Of a stretch of 64,000 nucleotides of DNA, positions 33,930 through 42,895 are shown piece after piece. The notes below the pieces were generated by a model. The model made no database searches. It had not been told where the DNA came from and saw only the letters and a list, made by a program, of their open reading frames with translations. The stretch's first letter is position 1. Every line of letters starts with the position of its first letter. This stretch comes from Paracoccaceae bacterium (GTDB taxonomy: Bacteria; Pseudomonadota; Alphaproteobacteria; Rhodobacterales; Rhodobacteraceae). The position numbers were made by a program, and so were the translations under genes. The DNA lies in the NCBI GenBank assembly GCA_024742405.1, contig JANSYP010000002.1:545697-609696 (forward strand), read 5' to 3'.

Positions 33930-34937
33930 TCAGTTCGATTCACGCAACGCTGCGTTCCGACGGGCGGCTCGGAAATGCGATGGGGTCACCCCTGTCCAGC
34001 GCCGGAACGCCCGGGAAAAGTGCGCGCCGTCGCTGTAACCCAATTGATGGGCGATGTCCGTGAGCCGGAGATCGGTCGAGGCCAACAGCACCGTCGCTCG
34101 TTCCTTCAGCAGATCATCCAGCACAGCCGAAAAACTGACGCCCTCCGCGTCGAGCGCACGCTGCAGGGACCGGCGGTTCATGTCGAGCTTGGACGCAACC
34201 CAGCCGATTTTCGGATAGCCTTCGAGCAACGCAATTGCCGAAAGCGCCGTGACATCCTCGCGACAGGCGGCGGTGTGGGGGATTGGCGGCTCGGAACCGA
34301 AATCGGGGTTGGTTTTCTTCCGCCCCGCCGCCGACAAAAGGCTCGCGTCGAACTCGATTGCAGAGACTGGAGCACCATGGAGAACCGGAGCTTCGAACAC
34401 CTTTTCAAGCGCCGCCGCTTGCGCCGCCCCGACACAGGTCGACCGGATGAGGCTCGGCGACCAGGCATGCCCGGTATAGCTGCGCACTCCGTCGATCAGA
34501 TAGCTGACGCCCAGAAGCTCGTTCTGAAACCGCCCGTCCTCGCCGGGGTCGAGAAATTCGATCGACCAGCGCGCCCGTGTCTCGAAGACACGAAGCTGCA
34601 GGACGGTCGCAGTCTGCAGGAAGCGATTGAGACCGCGGCGCGAGCGGTCGATCGAGCCCCCCAAGGTTGGCGCACTGGTGACCCACGTCCCGAAGGCGCT
34701 CAGCTTTTCCATACTGACAAGCCGGCCAAGGGACGCTCCGAAAAACGGATCACCGATTTCGCGCCCCGCAGCACTCAGCACCTCGAATTGCTCGCGCAGC
34801 GGCAAAGGAAGATCGGGGTTTTCCAGCAAGGCCAGGGGCAGGTTCACGCGGCCGAAGATCTGTTCGATCGACCCGCCTCGCGTCTCGACAAAATCGGCTA
34901 TCGGCCCAAGTGCGCTGGCGCGCGTGTAGCCTTTCAT
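33930..34937 (-). CDS. AraC-family transcriptional regulator
   Basis: 335 residues. The N-terminal part is the Arabinose_bd-type ligand domain of the OruR/AraC-type regulators (GFLRVNLPLALLENPDLPLP-like block near 30, then VGAAQAAALEKVFEAPVLHG near 205). The C-terminal 90 residues hold two helix-turn-helices: IGWVASKLDMNRRSLQRALD and LTDIAHQLGYSDGAHFSRAF, then RRWTGVTPSHFRA. The ATG follows AAGGAGG by seven bases. It is divergent from the cupin gene at 35049 with 111 bases between, so it probably controls it. Confidence 0.88.
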   Translation of the reverse strand: MKGYTRASALGPIADFVETRGGSIEQIFGRVNLPLALLENPDLPLPLREQFEVLSAAGREIGDPFFGASLGRLVSMEKLSAFGTWVTSAPTLGGSIDRSRRGLNRFLQTATVLQLRVFETRARWSIEFLDPGEDGRFQNELLGVSYLIDGVRSYTGHAWSPSLIRSTCVGAAQAAALEKVFEAPVLHGAPVSAIEFDASLLSAAGRKKTNPDFGSEPPIPHTAACREDVTALSAIALLEGYPKIGWVASKLDMNRRSLQRALDAEGVSFSAVLDDLLKERATVLLASTDLRLTDIAHQLGYSDGAHFSRAFRRWTGVTPSHFRAARRNAALRESN

Positions 34938-35048
34938 CCCCTGCCTCCTTGCCTTGAGGATGTCACCAAATGGCAAGGACCGGAAGCCGCGATATGCGAG
35001 CAGATAGGCAGGAAAGTCGATCGGCTTCGAAAAGAAGGAGTAGACAGC

Positions 35049-35603
35049 ATGGAAAAGAAAACTCTCACCCGCCGCGAAGGGCTCGCCGGGATCGGCACCG
35101 TTGCGGCTGCGGCTGCCGTCGGCACGGCCCCTGCTGCGGCCGCTCCGGGCGGCGGGGCCTTCGATCAGTCCAACATCAAATGGAACGCGCTCGAGGGCAT
35201 CGACCATGTCTGGTACCATGTTCTGAAGGTCGACCCCGACGCGAAGGTCGTCGATCTCTTGCTGAAATTCTCGGCCAATGAGCGGATCGTCCTGCACCGT
35301 CACCACGCGGATTACAGTACCTTCATCATCCAGGGCGAACTGAGGCTCTATGATGACGCCGGCGAACTCACGGAAATCCGCCCCACCGGTAGTTTCGTGG
35401 AAAAGCCGGGCGGTGGCGCGCCGCATACCGAAGGCGGCGGCGATGTGGATTGCATTGCCTGGTTCAGCAACCGCGGCACGGACGGCACGATCTACGAGAT
35501 CCTGGGGCCAAACGGGGAAACCCTGGCGACTCTGGGACTGCAGGATTTCGCAGCGCTGTGGGACGCTCAGGACCCGCCCGTCCAACCCTATATACCGGGG
35601 TAA
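35049..35603 (+). CDS. Cupin-domain protein with twin-arginine-like leader
   Basis: 184 residues. TRREGLAGIGTVAAAAAVG resembles a Tat signal (RR followed by a short hydrophobic Ala/Gly stretch and AAAAP), so export is possible. The cupin motif 1 reads LHRHHADYSTFIIQGELRLY (metal-binding His residues), and motif 2 is near EKPGGGAPHTEGG. Small single-domain cupins of this kind include ring-cleaving dioxygenases and anti-sigma ChrR-like domains, so function is open. AAGGAG lies nine bases before the ATG. Its divergent AraC neighbour suggests inducible expression. Confidence 0.75.
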   Translation: MEKKTLTRREGLAGIGTVAAAAAVGTAPAAAAPGGGAFDQSNIKWNALEGIDHVWYHVLKVDPDAKVVDLLLKFSANERIVLHRHHADYSTFIIQGELRLYDDAGELTEIRPTGSFVEKPGGGAPHTEGGGDVDCIAWFSNRGTDGTIYEILGPNGETLATLGLQDFAALWDAQDPPVQPYIPG

Positions 35604-35979
35604 CTCAATGACGACGCGCGCCATTCCAGGCAAGGCGCGCATCGCACCATGCAGGACCTTGGCGTCTGAGGCATCGGAGGCGCTAACGTCCCGATTCAGA
35701 TGTCTGCCCCCGTCGTGACGCTTCGGTCCCTGCAACGGTACCTTGGCGAGTGCGCCTGGCCAGTAGGTTTGTCCGCAGACCGTTCGAGGCCAAGATGTCT
35801 TTTGTGGCGGTCCAGGCCTGAGACCATCTTCCCGCCAGTGTTTGAGCAACGGGCAGTCACGACTCGCGTTGTCAACGGAACCGACGCAAGCCGGGTGCTC
35901 CGCCTCTCGCACTGCGGGTCACGAACGGCGCCACCGTGAACTGGGCGATACGGCCAATCATCCTGTCTGTGTCTGGATC
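35604..35979. other. Region with no supportable gene
   Basis: About 375 bases between the cupin gene and the convergent AbrB-type gene. No frame has a start signal and family motif. No clear hairpin terminator with a T run was found. Confidence 0.4.
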
Positions 35980-37104
35980 CTAGGGGTCGTCAGCATCGCT
36001 TGACCTGCGCACGCCAAATAGCCGCGCCACGAGCGGAGCCCCGGTGATGACCAGGAAAACGCGGGTCAGGTGATGGACCACGACATAGCCCAGGTCGGCG
36101 CCCACCACGATAGCCAGCACTGTGATCTCGGCCTGGCCGCCGGGGGCGAATGCCAGAAACGCATCGACCGGCGGCGCGATGGCGACGAGGATCGCGAGCT
36201 CGGTGAAAACCACGGCCAATACAGCCAGCATCAGCACGAACAGAACGCCTGCGACCACGTCCCGGCGGACCTCGGCCAGGGTCACGCCGACATACCCCGC
36301 GCCAAGGCTCATCCCGATGAAAAACTGTGCGGCCAGGATAGCCTCTGACGGCGGTCTGTAGTGGATGACATCCGTCAGAGACAGGATGCCTGTCAGGATC
36401 ATGGGGCCGAGTATCGACGCGCCGAACAGCCCGACCCGTTCGCCGAGCTTCCATCCGATCAGGGCCGCGGCCACCATGATCGAGAGTTCATGGAGCGGAA
36501 TGCTGGCGGCGGGCTGCCCGATCGGATTGTCCAGACTAGCGCCAAATCCCTGAGTCAGGATCACCGGAGCCAGCGTGATCACGATCAACACACGGGTCGC
36601 GTGGATCAGCGACAGCGCGCGGACATCTCCACCCGCCTCCTTCCCGAAGATCACCATGTCCTGCAAGCCGCCGGGCATCGCGGCATACCAGGCTGTGGGC
36701 CAGTCGAACTTGTAGACCTTTCGGAAAAACGGCACGCCGACCAGCCCGATCAGCAGCACATAGAGCGGTACCAACAGAACCGAGGCTGCCATCTGAGGCA
36801 GTCGCTCGACCACTTCCGGCGTGAGCGATGCGCCCACCGCCACGCCGAGAATCGTGCGCATGCCGACGCCGAGCTGCCCTGCGCCCTTCAGCGGGGCCCC
36901 GAATAGCGCGGCGACCAGGCAGGCAAAGAGCGGACCAAAGAGGAATGGCAGGGGCAGCCCCAGAAGCCAGAAGACGAGCGTTCCTGCTGCCGCGATGGCA
37001 AATGTCAGGCCGCGCCTGCGAACCGTGGTATTTCCTATCCAATGGCCGAGGCGCGGAGGCACAACACTTTCCTCATTCGGGCGCGGGTCAGGTCGTTTCT
37101 CCAC
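35980..37104 (-). CDS. AbrB-family (DUF/PF05145) integral membrane protein
   Basis: 374 residues, around ten hydrophobic segments arranged as two repeated halves. Each half carries an AbrB duplication signature: LPLPFLFGPLFACLVAALFG then MPGGLQDMVIFGKEAGGDV in the first, GASILGPMILTGILSLTDVI then FAPGGQAEITVLAIVVGADL in the second. The molecular function of the family is unclear (possibly transport or regulation). Members are often found near tripartite tricarboxylate transporter genes, as here. Its ATG lies 17 bases inside the end of the upstream SDR gene, so the two are co-translated. Confidence 0.8.
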   Translation of the reverse strand: MEKRPDPRPNEESVVPPRLGHWIGNTTVRRRGLTFAIAAAGTLVFWLLGLPLPFLFGPLFACLVAALFGAPLKGAGQLGVGMRTILGVAVGASLTPEVVERLPQMAASVLLVPLYVLLIGLVGVPFFRKVYKFDWPTAWYAAMPGGLQDMVIFGKEAGGDVRALSLIHATRVLIVITLAPVILTQGFGASLDNPIGQPAASIPLHELSIMVAAALIGWKLGERVGLFGASILGPMILTGILSLTDVIHYRPPSEAILAAQFFIGMSLGAGYVGVTLAEVRRDVVAGVLFVLMLAVLAVVFTELAILVAIAPPVDAFLAFAPGGQAEITVLAIVVGADLGYVVVHHLTRVFLVITGAPLVARLFGVRRSSDADDP

Positions 37105-37843
37105 CGTTGACGGCGATCATCTGACCGGTGACGAACCTTGCGGACGGCCCGGCAAGAAAGCCCGCCATCGCCGCGATATCCTCCGACCGTCCCATGAAGC
37201 CGGCGGGAATTCTTGCTGCACGCGCGGGGTCATCCTCGGTCGCGGCGTCCTTGCGGATCTGGCCGGGCGAGATGACGTTGGCGGTGATGCCCTTGCTCGC
37301 GAACTCGGTCGAAAGCGCCTTGGTCAGCCCCCAGACCCCGTGTTTCGCGGCCGAGATCGGGGCGCCCTCGAAATAGCCCTTTATGGCCTTCATGCCCGCG
37401 AAGTTGATGATCCGGCCCCATCCCTGGTCGACCATGCCGGGCAAGAAGGCGCGGCTGGTGTAGAAGGCGGCCGTCAGAGCCGTATTCACGACGCCGTGCC
37501 AGTCCTCGTCGGTCATCTGGAGGAACGGTTTGTGCGGACGACGCGCCGCGTTGTTGACCAGAATGTCGACGGTCCCGAAGCGCTGCAATGCGGCTTCGGC
37601 AATCTCCGCCACCGTTTCGGAGCGGCTGACATCCCCCATCGCGACGAGCGCCTGGGATCCGGCGGCCTCGACCTGCGCTGCAGTGTCCTGTGCGGCTCGC
37701 GCGTCGGTTGCGCCGTTCACGACGACATTGCATCCAAGTTGCGCAAGGTGAACCGCGATCGCCCGCCCGATATTTTGGCCCGAGCCTGAGACGAAGGCGG
37801 TTTTCCCTGTCAGTGTGAGATCCATCATTTCCTGGGCCCCCAT
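37088..37843 (-). CDS. SDR-family oxidoreductase with non-canonical active site
   Basis: 251-residue classical-length SDR. The cofactor motif VSGSGQNIGRAIA, the NNA motif VNNAARRPHKPF and the C-terminal VTGQMIAVNGGETT are normal. The catalytic region is not: where FabG-like enzymes have 'N-x-S-S' and 'Y-S-A-A-K', this one reads INFAGMKAIKGYFEGAPIS then AAKHG. The usual Ser is thus Ala/Gly and the usual Tyr is Ile, with only Lys kept. It may be a non-oxidoreductase or use a different mechanism. Two codons, ATG 37843 and ATG 37825, could start it. It is divergent from the GntR gene at 38008. Confidence 0.82.
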   Translation of the reverse strand: MGAQEMMDLTLTGKTAFVSGSGQNIGRAIAVHLAQLGCNVVVNGATDARAAQDTAAQVEAAGSQALVAMGDVSRSETVAEIAEAALQRFGTVDILVNNAARRPHKPFLQMTDEDWHGVVNTALTAAFYTSRAFLPGMVDQGWGRIINFAGMKAIKGYFEGAPISAAKHGVWGLTKALSTEFASKGITANVISPGQIRKDAATEDDPARAARIPAGFMGRSEDIAAMAGFLAGPSARFVTGQMIAVNGGETT

Positions 37844-37967
37844 TTTCCGATTTTAATTTCAAGGCATTGGCAGGCGGCCCACGTGGTTTCCCATGTCGCG
37901 GAGCGCGGTTCTGGCGCCGGTTCGAGCCACCATCGGGCACTCCAATTTTATTGTCAATCAACAGAAT

Positions 37968-37979
37968 AATGTTGACATT
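37968..37979. promoter_or_regulatory. GntR-type operator candidate between the SDR and gntR genes
   Basis: AATGTTGACATT, with arms AATGT/ACATT and the GTxxAC-like core of FadR-subfamily operators, lies 28 bases before the GntR ATG at 38008 in an AT-rich divergent region. A related TTGTCAA half-site lies at 37951-37957. A very similar box precedes the other GntR gene at 46763-46774. Confidence 0.5.
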
Positions 37980-38007
37980 TTGTAATTATCAATCTGTTTT
38001 GAGACCC

Positions 38008-38682
38008 ATGGAAATGCAACGGAACATGCGGGAAGCGTTTCAGAAGCTGCGCCAGCGCTCGCTCGCCGGAGAAGTGCGCGACGAGATCGAGCGGATGATC
38101 CTGCACGGCGAAATTCAGGCTGGGGAGCGGTTGAACGAAATCAACCTCGCCGCACAGCTTGGTGTCAGCCGTGGCCCGGTGCGCGAAGCGTCACGGTCGC
38201 TGGAGCAGGAGGGTCTGGTCACGACGGTGGCCAATCAAGGCGCGTATGTACGCAAGCTCTCCCTGGAGGATGCGCTGGAACTCTATGATCTGCGAGCGAT
38301 GATCGCCGGGCATCTGTGTGCCGAGGCAGCCGAGCGCGCGACACCAGAGGCGGCATCGGAGTTGCGCCGCTCTGTCGCCCGGATGGATCAGGCAATCGGG
38401 GACGGGGATCAGGATAGCTACTTCGAGCTGAACCTCGCCTTCCATGACCAGATCGCCGTGGCATCGGGCGCGACACGGTCAAGGGCGCTTTATACGTCGC
38501 TGGGCAAGGAAGTCCGCCTGCTGCGTCTGCGTGTGTTGACCGGAATCGAGTCACTGACCTTGTCGAACGCGGAACACGACCGGATCGTCAGCGCGATAGA
38601 GAACAAGGACACCGAAGCCGCCCGCCATGAGGGCGCCCAGCACCACATCAACGGTAAAACCCGTCTGTTGAAGACACTCTGA
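38008..38682 (+). CDS. GntR-family (FadR/FCD) transcriptional regulator
   Basis: 224 residues from MEMQRNMREAF. The N-terminal winged helix (SLAGEVRDEIERMILHGEIQ, GERLNEINLAAQLGVSRGPV, REASRSLEQEGLVTTVANQG) is followed by an FCD ligand domain with FELNLAFHDQIAVASGATRS and the C-terminal HDRIVSAIENKDTEAARHEG carrying metal-binding His/Asp positions. It stands between the divergent SDR-AbrB pair and the tctCBA-ldh2 operon and likely controls both. The longer upstream frame would start inside the operator region and was not used. Confidence 0.9.
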   Translation: MEMQRNMREAFQKLRQRSLAGEVRDEIERMILHGEIQAGERLNEINLAAQLGVSRGPVREASRSLEQEGLVTTVANQGAYVRKLSLEDALELYDLRAMIAGHLCAEAAERATPEAASELRRSVARMDQAIGDGDQDSYFELNLAFHDQIAVASGATRSRALYTSLGKEVRLLRLRVLTGIESLTLSNAEHDRIVSAIENKDTEAARHEGAQHHINGKTRLLKTL

Positions 38683-38790
38683 GATCACGGCCGGGGGGAG
38701 TACACACCCCCTATGAGTTTAGCTTTGCGGCGCAGCCCTTGTGGAGAAGGTGAGCCGCAGATTCGACGACCAAAAAAGAGGGAGGACACC

Positions 38791-39783
38791 ATGACCATCA
38801 CTTCGAAAGCCCAGCGCTCCTGGGCCCATGCCGGCGCCATGGCCGCAATCCTGGCGCTGCCGCTGGGCGTCGCAGCGCCCGCCATCGCCCAAGACTACCC
38901 GTCCGCAGAGGAAACGCTAGACTGGACCATCGCGTTCGGCCCCGGTGGCGGCAATGACATCATGGCCCGCACTATCATCGACATCCTGACCAAGTATGAC
39001 CTTTATCCCGGTGACATCGCGCCGGAGAACCGCGCAGGCGGATCCGGCGCCGTTGGTTGGGGTTATCTCTATGCGCAGTCCGGAGACCCCTACGGGATTT
39101 CGACCACCTCGGGCAGCTTCGTCACCACGCCGCTTCAGGCCGACACGCCGTGGCAACCCGAAGACTTCACACCCGTCGCGCTTCTGGCAACCGACGACCT
39201 GGTGCTGGTTGTAAACGGGTCCTCCGAGATCGAGACCATTGAGGAGTTCATCGAGGCCGCCAAGGCAAGCCCGATGAATATCGGCGGCACCGGCACTGTG
39301 AATGTCGACTTCATCGTGCCGACCCTGTTTGCGCAGAGTGCCGGGTTCGAGTTTGACTATGTGTCGTTCAACTCGATGGCCGACCAGACAACTGCTCTGC
39401 TGTCCGACGCGCTCGACGCGATGGTCGGCAACCCCGGCGAAATTCTCGGCCTGATCGAATCCGGAGAGCTGCGCCCGCTGGTCTTCTCGGGTCAGAACAC
39501 ACCCGCCGCTTTGGAAGGCGTGCCGACGATGGGAGACGTGGGCCACGACATCGGCGTGTCCATGCCCCGCGGGCTGATCCTTGCCCCCGATGCCCCCGCA
39601 GCGGCGCAGGACTGGTGGATCGCGACGATGCAGGAGGTCGTCGAGACGCCCGAATGGGCGGACTATATCGAGGGCAACACGCTCACCCCGACCGTCATTT
39701 ACGGAGACGATTTCCGTGTCTTTCTCGAGACCACGAAGAACGGGTTCGAGGAAGTGCTGAGATCCGTCGGCGCCATCGACTGA
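38791..39783 (+). CDS. tctC: Tripartite tricarboxylate transporter substrate-binding protein (TctC)
   Basis: 330 residues with a Sec signal (WAHAGAMAAILALPLGVAAP, cleavage after AIA near residue 34). The Bug/TctC fold shows DWTIAFGPGGGNDIMARTI, ENRAGGSGAVGWGYLYAQSG, NIGGTGTVNVDFIVP and the phosphate-like loop for a carboxylate ligand. GGGAGG precedes the ATG by seven bases. TctC captures small carboxylates in the periplasm and passes them to TctAB. Confidence 0.9.
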   Translation: MTITSKAQRSWAHAGAMAAILALPLGVAAPAIAQDYPSAEETLDWTIAFGPGGGNDIMARTIIDILTKYDLYPGDIAPENRAGGSGAVGWGYLYAQSGDPYGISTTSGSFVTTPLQADTPWQPEDFTPVALLATDDLVLVVNGSSEIETIEEFIEAAKASPMNIGGTGTVNVDFIVPTLFAQSAGFEFDYVSFNSMADQTTALLSDALDAMVGNPGEILGLIESGELRPLVFSGQNTPAALEGVPTMGDVGHDIGVSMPRGLILAPDAPAAAQDWWIATMQEVVETPEWADYIEGNTLTPTVIYGDDFRVFLETTKNGFEEVLRSVGAID

Positions 39784-39803
39784 TCTTTCTTTGAAACCGG
39801 ATC

Positions 39804-39827
39804 GGCCGCGCTCTTTTGAGTGCGGCC
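39804..39827 (+). promoter_or_regulatory. Stem-loop between tctC and tctB
   Basis: GGCCGCGCTC (39804-39813), loop TTTT, GAGTGCGGCC (39818-39827): a ten-pair stem with one G-T pair, directly after the binding-protein gene. A second small hairpin (GTCTG/CAGAC) follows. As in aapJ-aapQ, it lies where mRNA stabilisation or partial attenuation would favour excess binding protein. It also argues against the upstream GTG start for tctB, which would fall in the loop. Confidence 0.55.
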
Positions 39828-39854
39828 CGTCTGTCCCCAGACGGAACTTTCCAC

Positions 39855-40301
39855 ATGCGTATCGCATTCCTCTTCGTGGTACTGGCAGGTGCGGTCTACT
39901 ACACCTCCGTGGCCTTCCTTGACCTGTCGTTCCTGTCGCGCACCGGGCGGCTGGGGCCCGGGTTCTTCCCACGAATCGTAGGGGTTGCAGCAATAGCGAT
40001 GACGATCTGGGTCATCGTCGATGCGCTGCGCGAGGGCCGCGCGCCCGACGATGAGAGCAGCACGTGGGGCGATGTTCTGATGCTGATGGCATTGGCCGTG
40101 GCCTACGCGGTGCTACTCCGGCTGTTCGGAGGACTGATCGCCACGGTGATCTATCTCGGCCTGACCTTGTCGCTCTTGAACCGGGGGCATCACAGGCAAA
40201 ACGCCGTGCTGTCCATTGCGATCCCGGGCGCTGTCTACCTGCTGTTCGATCGGCTGCTCAACGCGAACATGCCGCCCGCCCTTTTCGACATGCCGTTCTG
40301 A
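39855..40301 (+). CDS. tctB: Tripartite tricarboxylate transporter small membrane subunit (TctB)
   Basis: 148 residues, four hydrophobic helices (MRIAFLFVVLAGAVYYTSVA, FPRIVGVAAIAMTIWVIVDA, LMLMALAVAYAVLLRLFGGL, SIAIPGAVYLLFDRLL) and the family signature RTGRLGPGFFPRIVG. It partners TctA in the inner membrane. It lies between tctC and tctA, the standard order. Confidence 0.85.
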   Translation: MRIAFLFVVLAGAVYYTSVAFLDLSFLSRTGRLGPGFFPRIVGVAAIAMTIWVIVDALREGRAPDDESSTWGDVLMLMALAVAYAVLLRLFGGLIATVIYLGLTLSLLNRGHHRQNAVLSIAIPGAVYLLFDRLLNANMPPALFDMPF

Positions 40302-40345
40302 TATACGCGCCGAGCGCTCCGCGCCGGCGGACAGGAGACTGAGTG

Positions 40346-41869
40346 ATGGACATTTTTGGTGATCTGCTGATGGGGCTCTCGGTCGCCATCACACCGATCA
40401 ACATACTGTATCTCCTCGCCGGCGCGATGGTGGGCATGATCGTCGGTGTCATCCCCGGCTTCGGGCCGTCGGCGGGATTGGCAATCCTCTTGCCGATGAC
40501 GTTCGGGATGGACCCAATCGGCGCCATCATGATGCTGGCCGCGATCTACTATGGCGCGATGTACGGCGGCACGATCACATCGATCCTGCTCAACACACCC
40601 GGCGAAAGCGCGACGGTGGCCAGTACATTCGATGGCTTCCCCCTGGCCAAGAAGGGCCGCGCCGGGCCCGCCCTCGTCATGCAGGCCGTGGCATCCTTCG
40701 TCGGCGGCACAGTTGGCGTCATAATGATCACCGTGCTTGCCCCGCTCTTTGCTCAGGTTTCTCGGAGCTTCGGGCCGCCCGAGTACTTCCTGCTGGCTCT
40801 GATGGGGATGCTGACACTGATCGTGATGATCGGTCAGCATTGGAAGCTCGGCCTGATTTCCGCGATGATCGGCTTTGCGCTTGGAACGGTGGGCGTGGAT
40901 CTGGAAACGGGACAGGGGCGCTACACCTTCGGTTCTGCGGAGTTGATCGGGGGCATCTATTTCATTCCCATCGCCATCGGTCTCTTCGGTTTGGGCGAGC
41001 TTTTTTACGCCTTCTACAAGGGGCTGCACAAAACCGGCACCGGCGGCATCGTGCAGTATGACAAGGAGGAGCGTTTCTGGCCCACGGCGAAGGACTGGAT
41101 TTCGACGCGCTGGACCATGGCGCGGCATTCGGTTTTGGGATTTGTCGTGGGTGTCATTCCCGGCGCGGGCGCGACCATCGCGTCGCTGATGGCCTATTCG
41201 ACGGAGCGCTCGATCTCCAAGACCCCCGAGAAGTTCGGCAAGGGCGAGATGGCCGGTCTCGTCGCGCCAGAGACCGCGAACAACGCGGCCTCGTCGGGCG
41301 CCATGATCCCGCTTCTGACGCTCGGCATTCCCGGCTCGGCCTCCACCGCTGTGCTGTTGGCCGCGTTCCTGCTGTGGGGCCTGCGCCCCGGCCCGCTCTT
41401 CATGGAGCAGAACCCGGAACTGGCCTGGGGCCTGATCGCATCGATGTATCTGGGCAACATGGCCCTGCTGGCGATCAGCATTTTCGCGATCCCGCTCTTC
41501 GTCCAGCTGATCAAGGTGCCCTACCGGGTCCTTGGTCCGACCGTGGTTGTGATCTGCACCCTCGGCACGTTCAGCGTGAACGCGTCCTTCGTCGAGACTT
41601 ACCTGATGTTTGCCGCGGGTATCATCGGCTTCTTCATGCGGCTCTATGGGTTTTCCCCCGCCGCGCTTGTCCTGGCGCTTGTGCTCGGGCCGCTGGCGGA
41701 GGAAGCGCTGAGGCAAACGCTCACCATCTCGCGGGGGTCTTTCATGATCTTCGTGGAACGCCCCGCATCGCTTTGGATCATTGGCGTCACAATCGCGCTG
41801 CTGGTCCTGCTGCCCTTGCTCAACCAGGTCGGGAAAAGCGCAGGACAGGCCGAAAAGGCCGGGAGCTAG
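40346..41869 (+). CDS. tctA: Tripartite tricarboxylate transporter large membrane subunit (TctA)
   Basis: 507-residue membrane protein with about 12 helices. The TctA signatures GVIPGFGPSAGLAILLPMTF (near 35) and GVIPGAGATIASLMAYSTER (near 270), and the conserved YYGAMYGGTITSILLNTPGE and NNAASSGAMIPLLTLGIPGS, are all present. AGGAG lies eight bases before the ATG (a GTG just before it is an alternative). It forms the translocation channel of a carboxylate importer with TctB and TctC. Confidence 0.93.
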   Translation: MDIFGDLLMGLSVAITPINILYLLAGAMVGMIVGVIPGFGPSAGLAILLPMTFGMDPIGAIMMLAAIYYGAMYGGTITSILLNTPGESATVASTFDGFPLAKKGRAGPALVMQAVASFVGGTVGVIMITVLAPLFAQVSRSFGPPEYFLLALMGMLTLIVMIGQHWKLGLISAMIGFALGTVGVDLETGQGRYTFGSAELIGGIYFIPIAIGLFGLGELFYAFYKGLHKTGTGGIVQYDKEERFWPTAKDWISTRWTMARHSVLGFVVGVIPGAGATIASLMAYSTERSISKTPEKFGKGEMAGLVAPETANNAASSGAMIPLLTLGIPGSASTAVLLAAFLLWGLRPGPLFMEQNPELAWGLIASMYLGNMALLAISIFAIPLFVQLIKVPYRVLGPTVVVICTLGTFSVNASFVETYLMFAAGIIGFFMRLYGFSPAALVLALVLGPLAEEALRQTLTISRGSFMIFVERPASLWIIGVTIALLVLLPLLNQVGKSAGQAEKAGS

Positions 41870-41875
41870 CCCCAT

Positions 41876-42895
41876 ATGCGGCTTGCCGAAGCGGAGGCGC
41901 GGGATCTGACCACCCGCGCCTTTTACCGTTCCGGTGTGCGGCTCGACATGGCCGAAGATGCCGCCCGGATGCTGACCCTGACCGAGATGATGGGCATCCC
42001 CACGCACGGTCTGGCGCGCGTCAGCACCTATGTGGAGCGCGTGCGCGCCGGGGGCGTGAACCCGGATGCAGACCCTCGGATCACCGCACCCGCCCCGGCC
42101 TTGCGCAGGGTCGACGGACAGAACGGGCTCGGCGCAGCCGTGGCATTCCGGGCGACGCAGGCCGCGATGGAAGCTGCGCGCGAAGTCGGTATTGGCGCCG
42201 CCTTCTGCCATGGATCGAGCCATCTCGGCGCGCTCGCCCCGCACCTGTATCTTGCGGCGGAAGAAGGGTTTGCCGCCCTCTTCACCTCCAACAGCGCGCC
42301 GATGATTGCCCCTTCCGGCGGCCAGACAGCGACCATCGGCAACGCCCCGCTCGGCATCGCGATCCCCAATCCTGGCAGAGCGCCGGTAATCCTCGACATG
42401 GCCCTGTCGGTCGTGGCGCGCTCCAGGGTGCGCAAGGCGGCGGCTGCGGGTGCGCCAATCCCGGAGAGCTGGGCCACGGACGCCGAGGGGCGACCGACCA
42501 CCGATGCTAAGAAGGCGATGGAGGGTCTGATGCAAGCAGTCGGCGGCGGCAAAGGGGCCAATCTGGCGCTCTGCCTCGATCTGCTGGCCGGAGGCCTTTC
42601 GGGGGCTGGGATGCTGACAGAGATACCCAATGCCAATCTCGCGCCCGGGGCGACGGCCAATGTCGGCCACATGTTTATCGTCATTGACGCCGAACGTCTC
42701 TTGCCGATGGAGACACTGACCGACCGACTGTGCGACGCGCGTATGATGCTGGAAAGCAGCGCAGCCATAGATCCGGCACAGGCCATCCGCCTGCCGGGCG
42801 CCCGGGCTGTTGCGGCCCTGGAAACGGCACGGGCGCAAGGGATGTCCCTCGCGCCCGGTCTGGTCGATGAACTGGAGCGGCTGGCCGCGGCCTAG
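41876..42895 (+). CDS. Ldh2/malate-dehydrogenase family NAD(P) oxidoreductase
   Basis: 339 residues of the YlbC/ComC-type alpha-hydroxyacid dehydrogenase family (malate, L-sulfolactate, ureidoglycolate and 2,3-diketogulonate enzymes). It shows MMGIPTHGLARVSTYVERVR near 42, the catalytic-His region CHGSSHLGALAPHLYLAAEE near 108, LFTSNSAPMIAPSGGQTATI, GNAPLGIAIPN and DMALSVVARSRVRKAAAAG. It begins six bases after tctA, so it probably oxidises or reduces the imported hydroxy- or oxo-acid. Its stop overlaps that of the convergent PLP enzyme by four bases. Confidence 0.85.
   Translation: MRLAEAEARDLTTRAFYRSGVRLDMAEDAARMLTLTEMMGIPTHGLARVSTYVERVRAGGVNPDADPRITAPAPALRRVDGQNGLGAAVAFRATQAAMEAAREVGIGAAFCHGSSHLGALAPHLYLAAEEGFAALFTSNSAPMIAPSGGQTATIGNAPLGIAIPNPGRAPVILDMALSVVARSRVRKAAAAGAPIPESWATDAEGRPTTDAKKAMEGLMQAVGGGKGANLALCLDLLAGGLSGAGMLTEIPNANLAPGATANVGHMFIVIDAERLLPMETLTDRLCDARMMLESSAAIDPAQAIRLPGARAVAALETARAQGMSLAPGLVDELERLAAA

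Noticed and set aside
34938..35912. Long 5' extension of the AraC regulator frame (to 660 codons)
   Set aside because: The extension lies opposite the cupin gene, and the internal ATG at 34937 has a strong AAGGAGG site and matches the family start.
39816..39854. Upstream GTG start for tctB
   Set aside because: It falls in the loop of the stem after tctC and adds residues unlike TctB. The ATG at 39855 fits the family.
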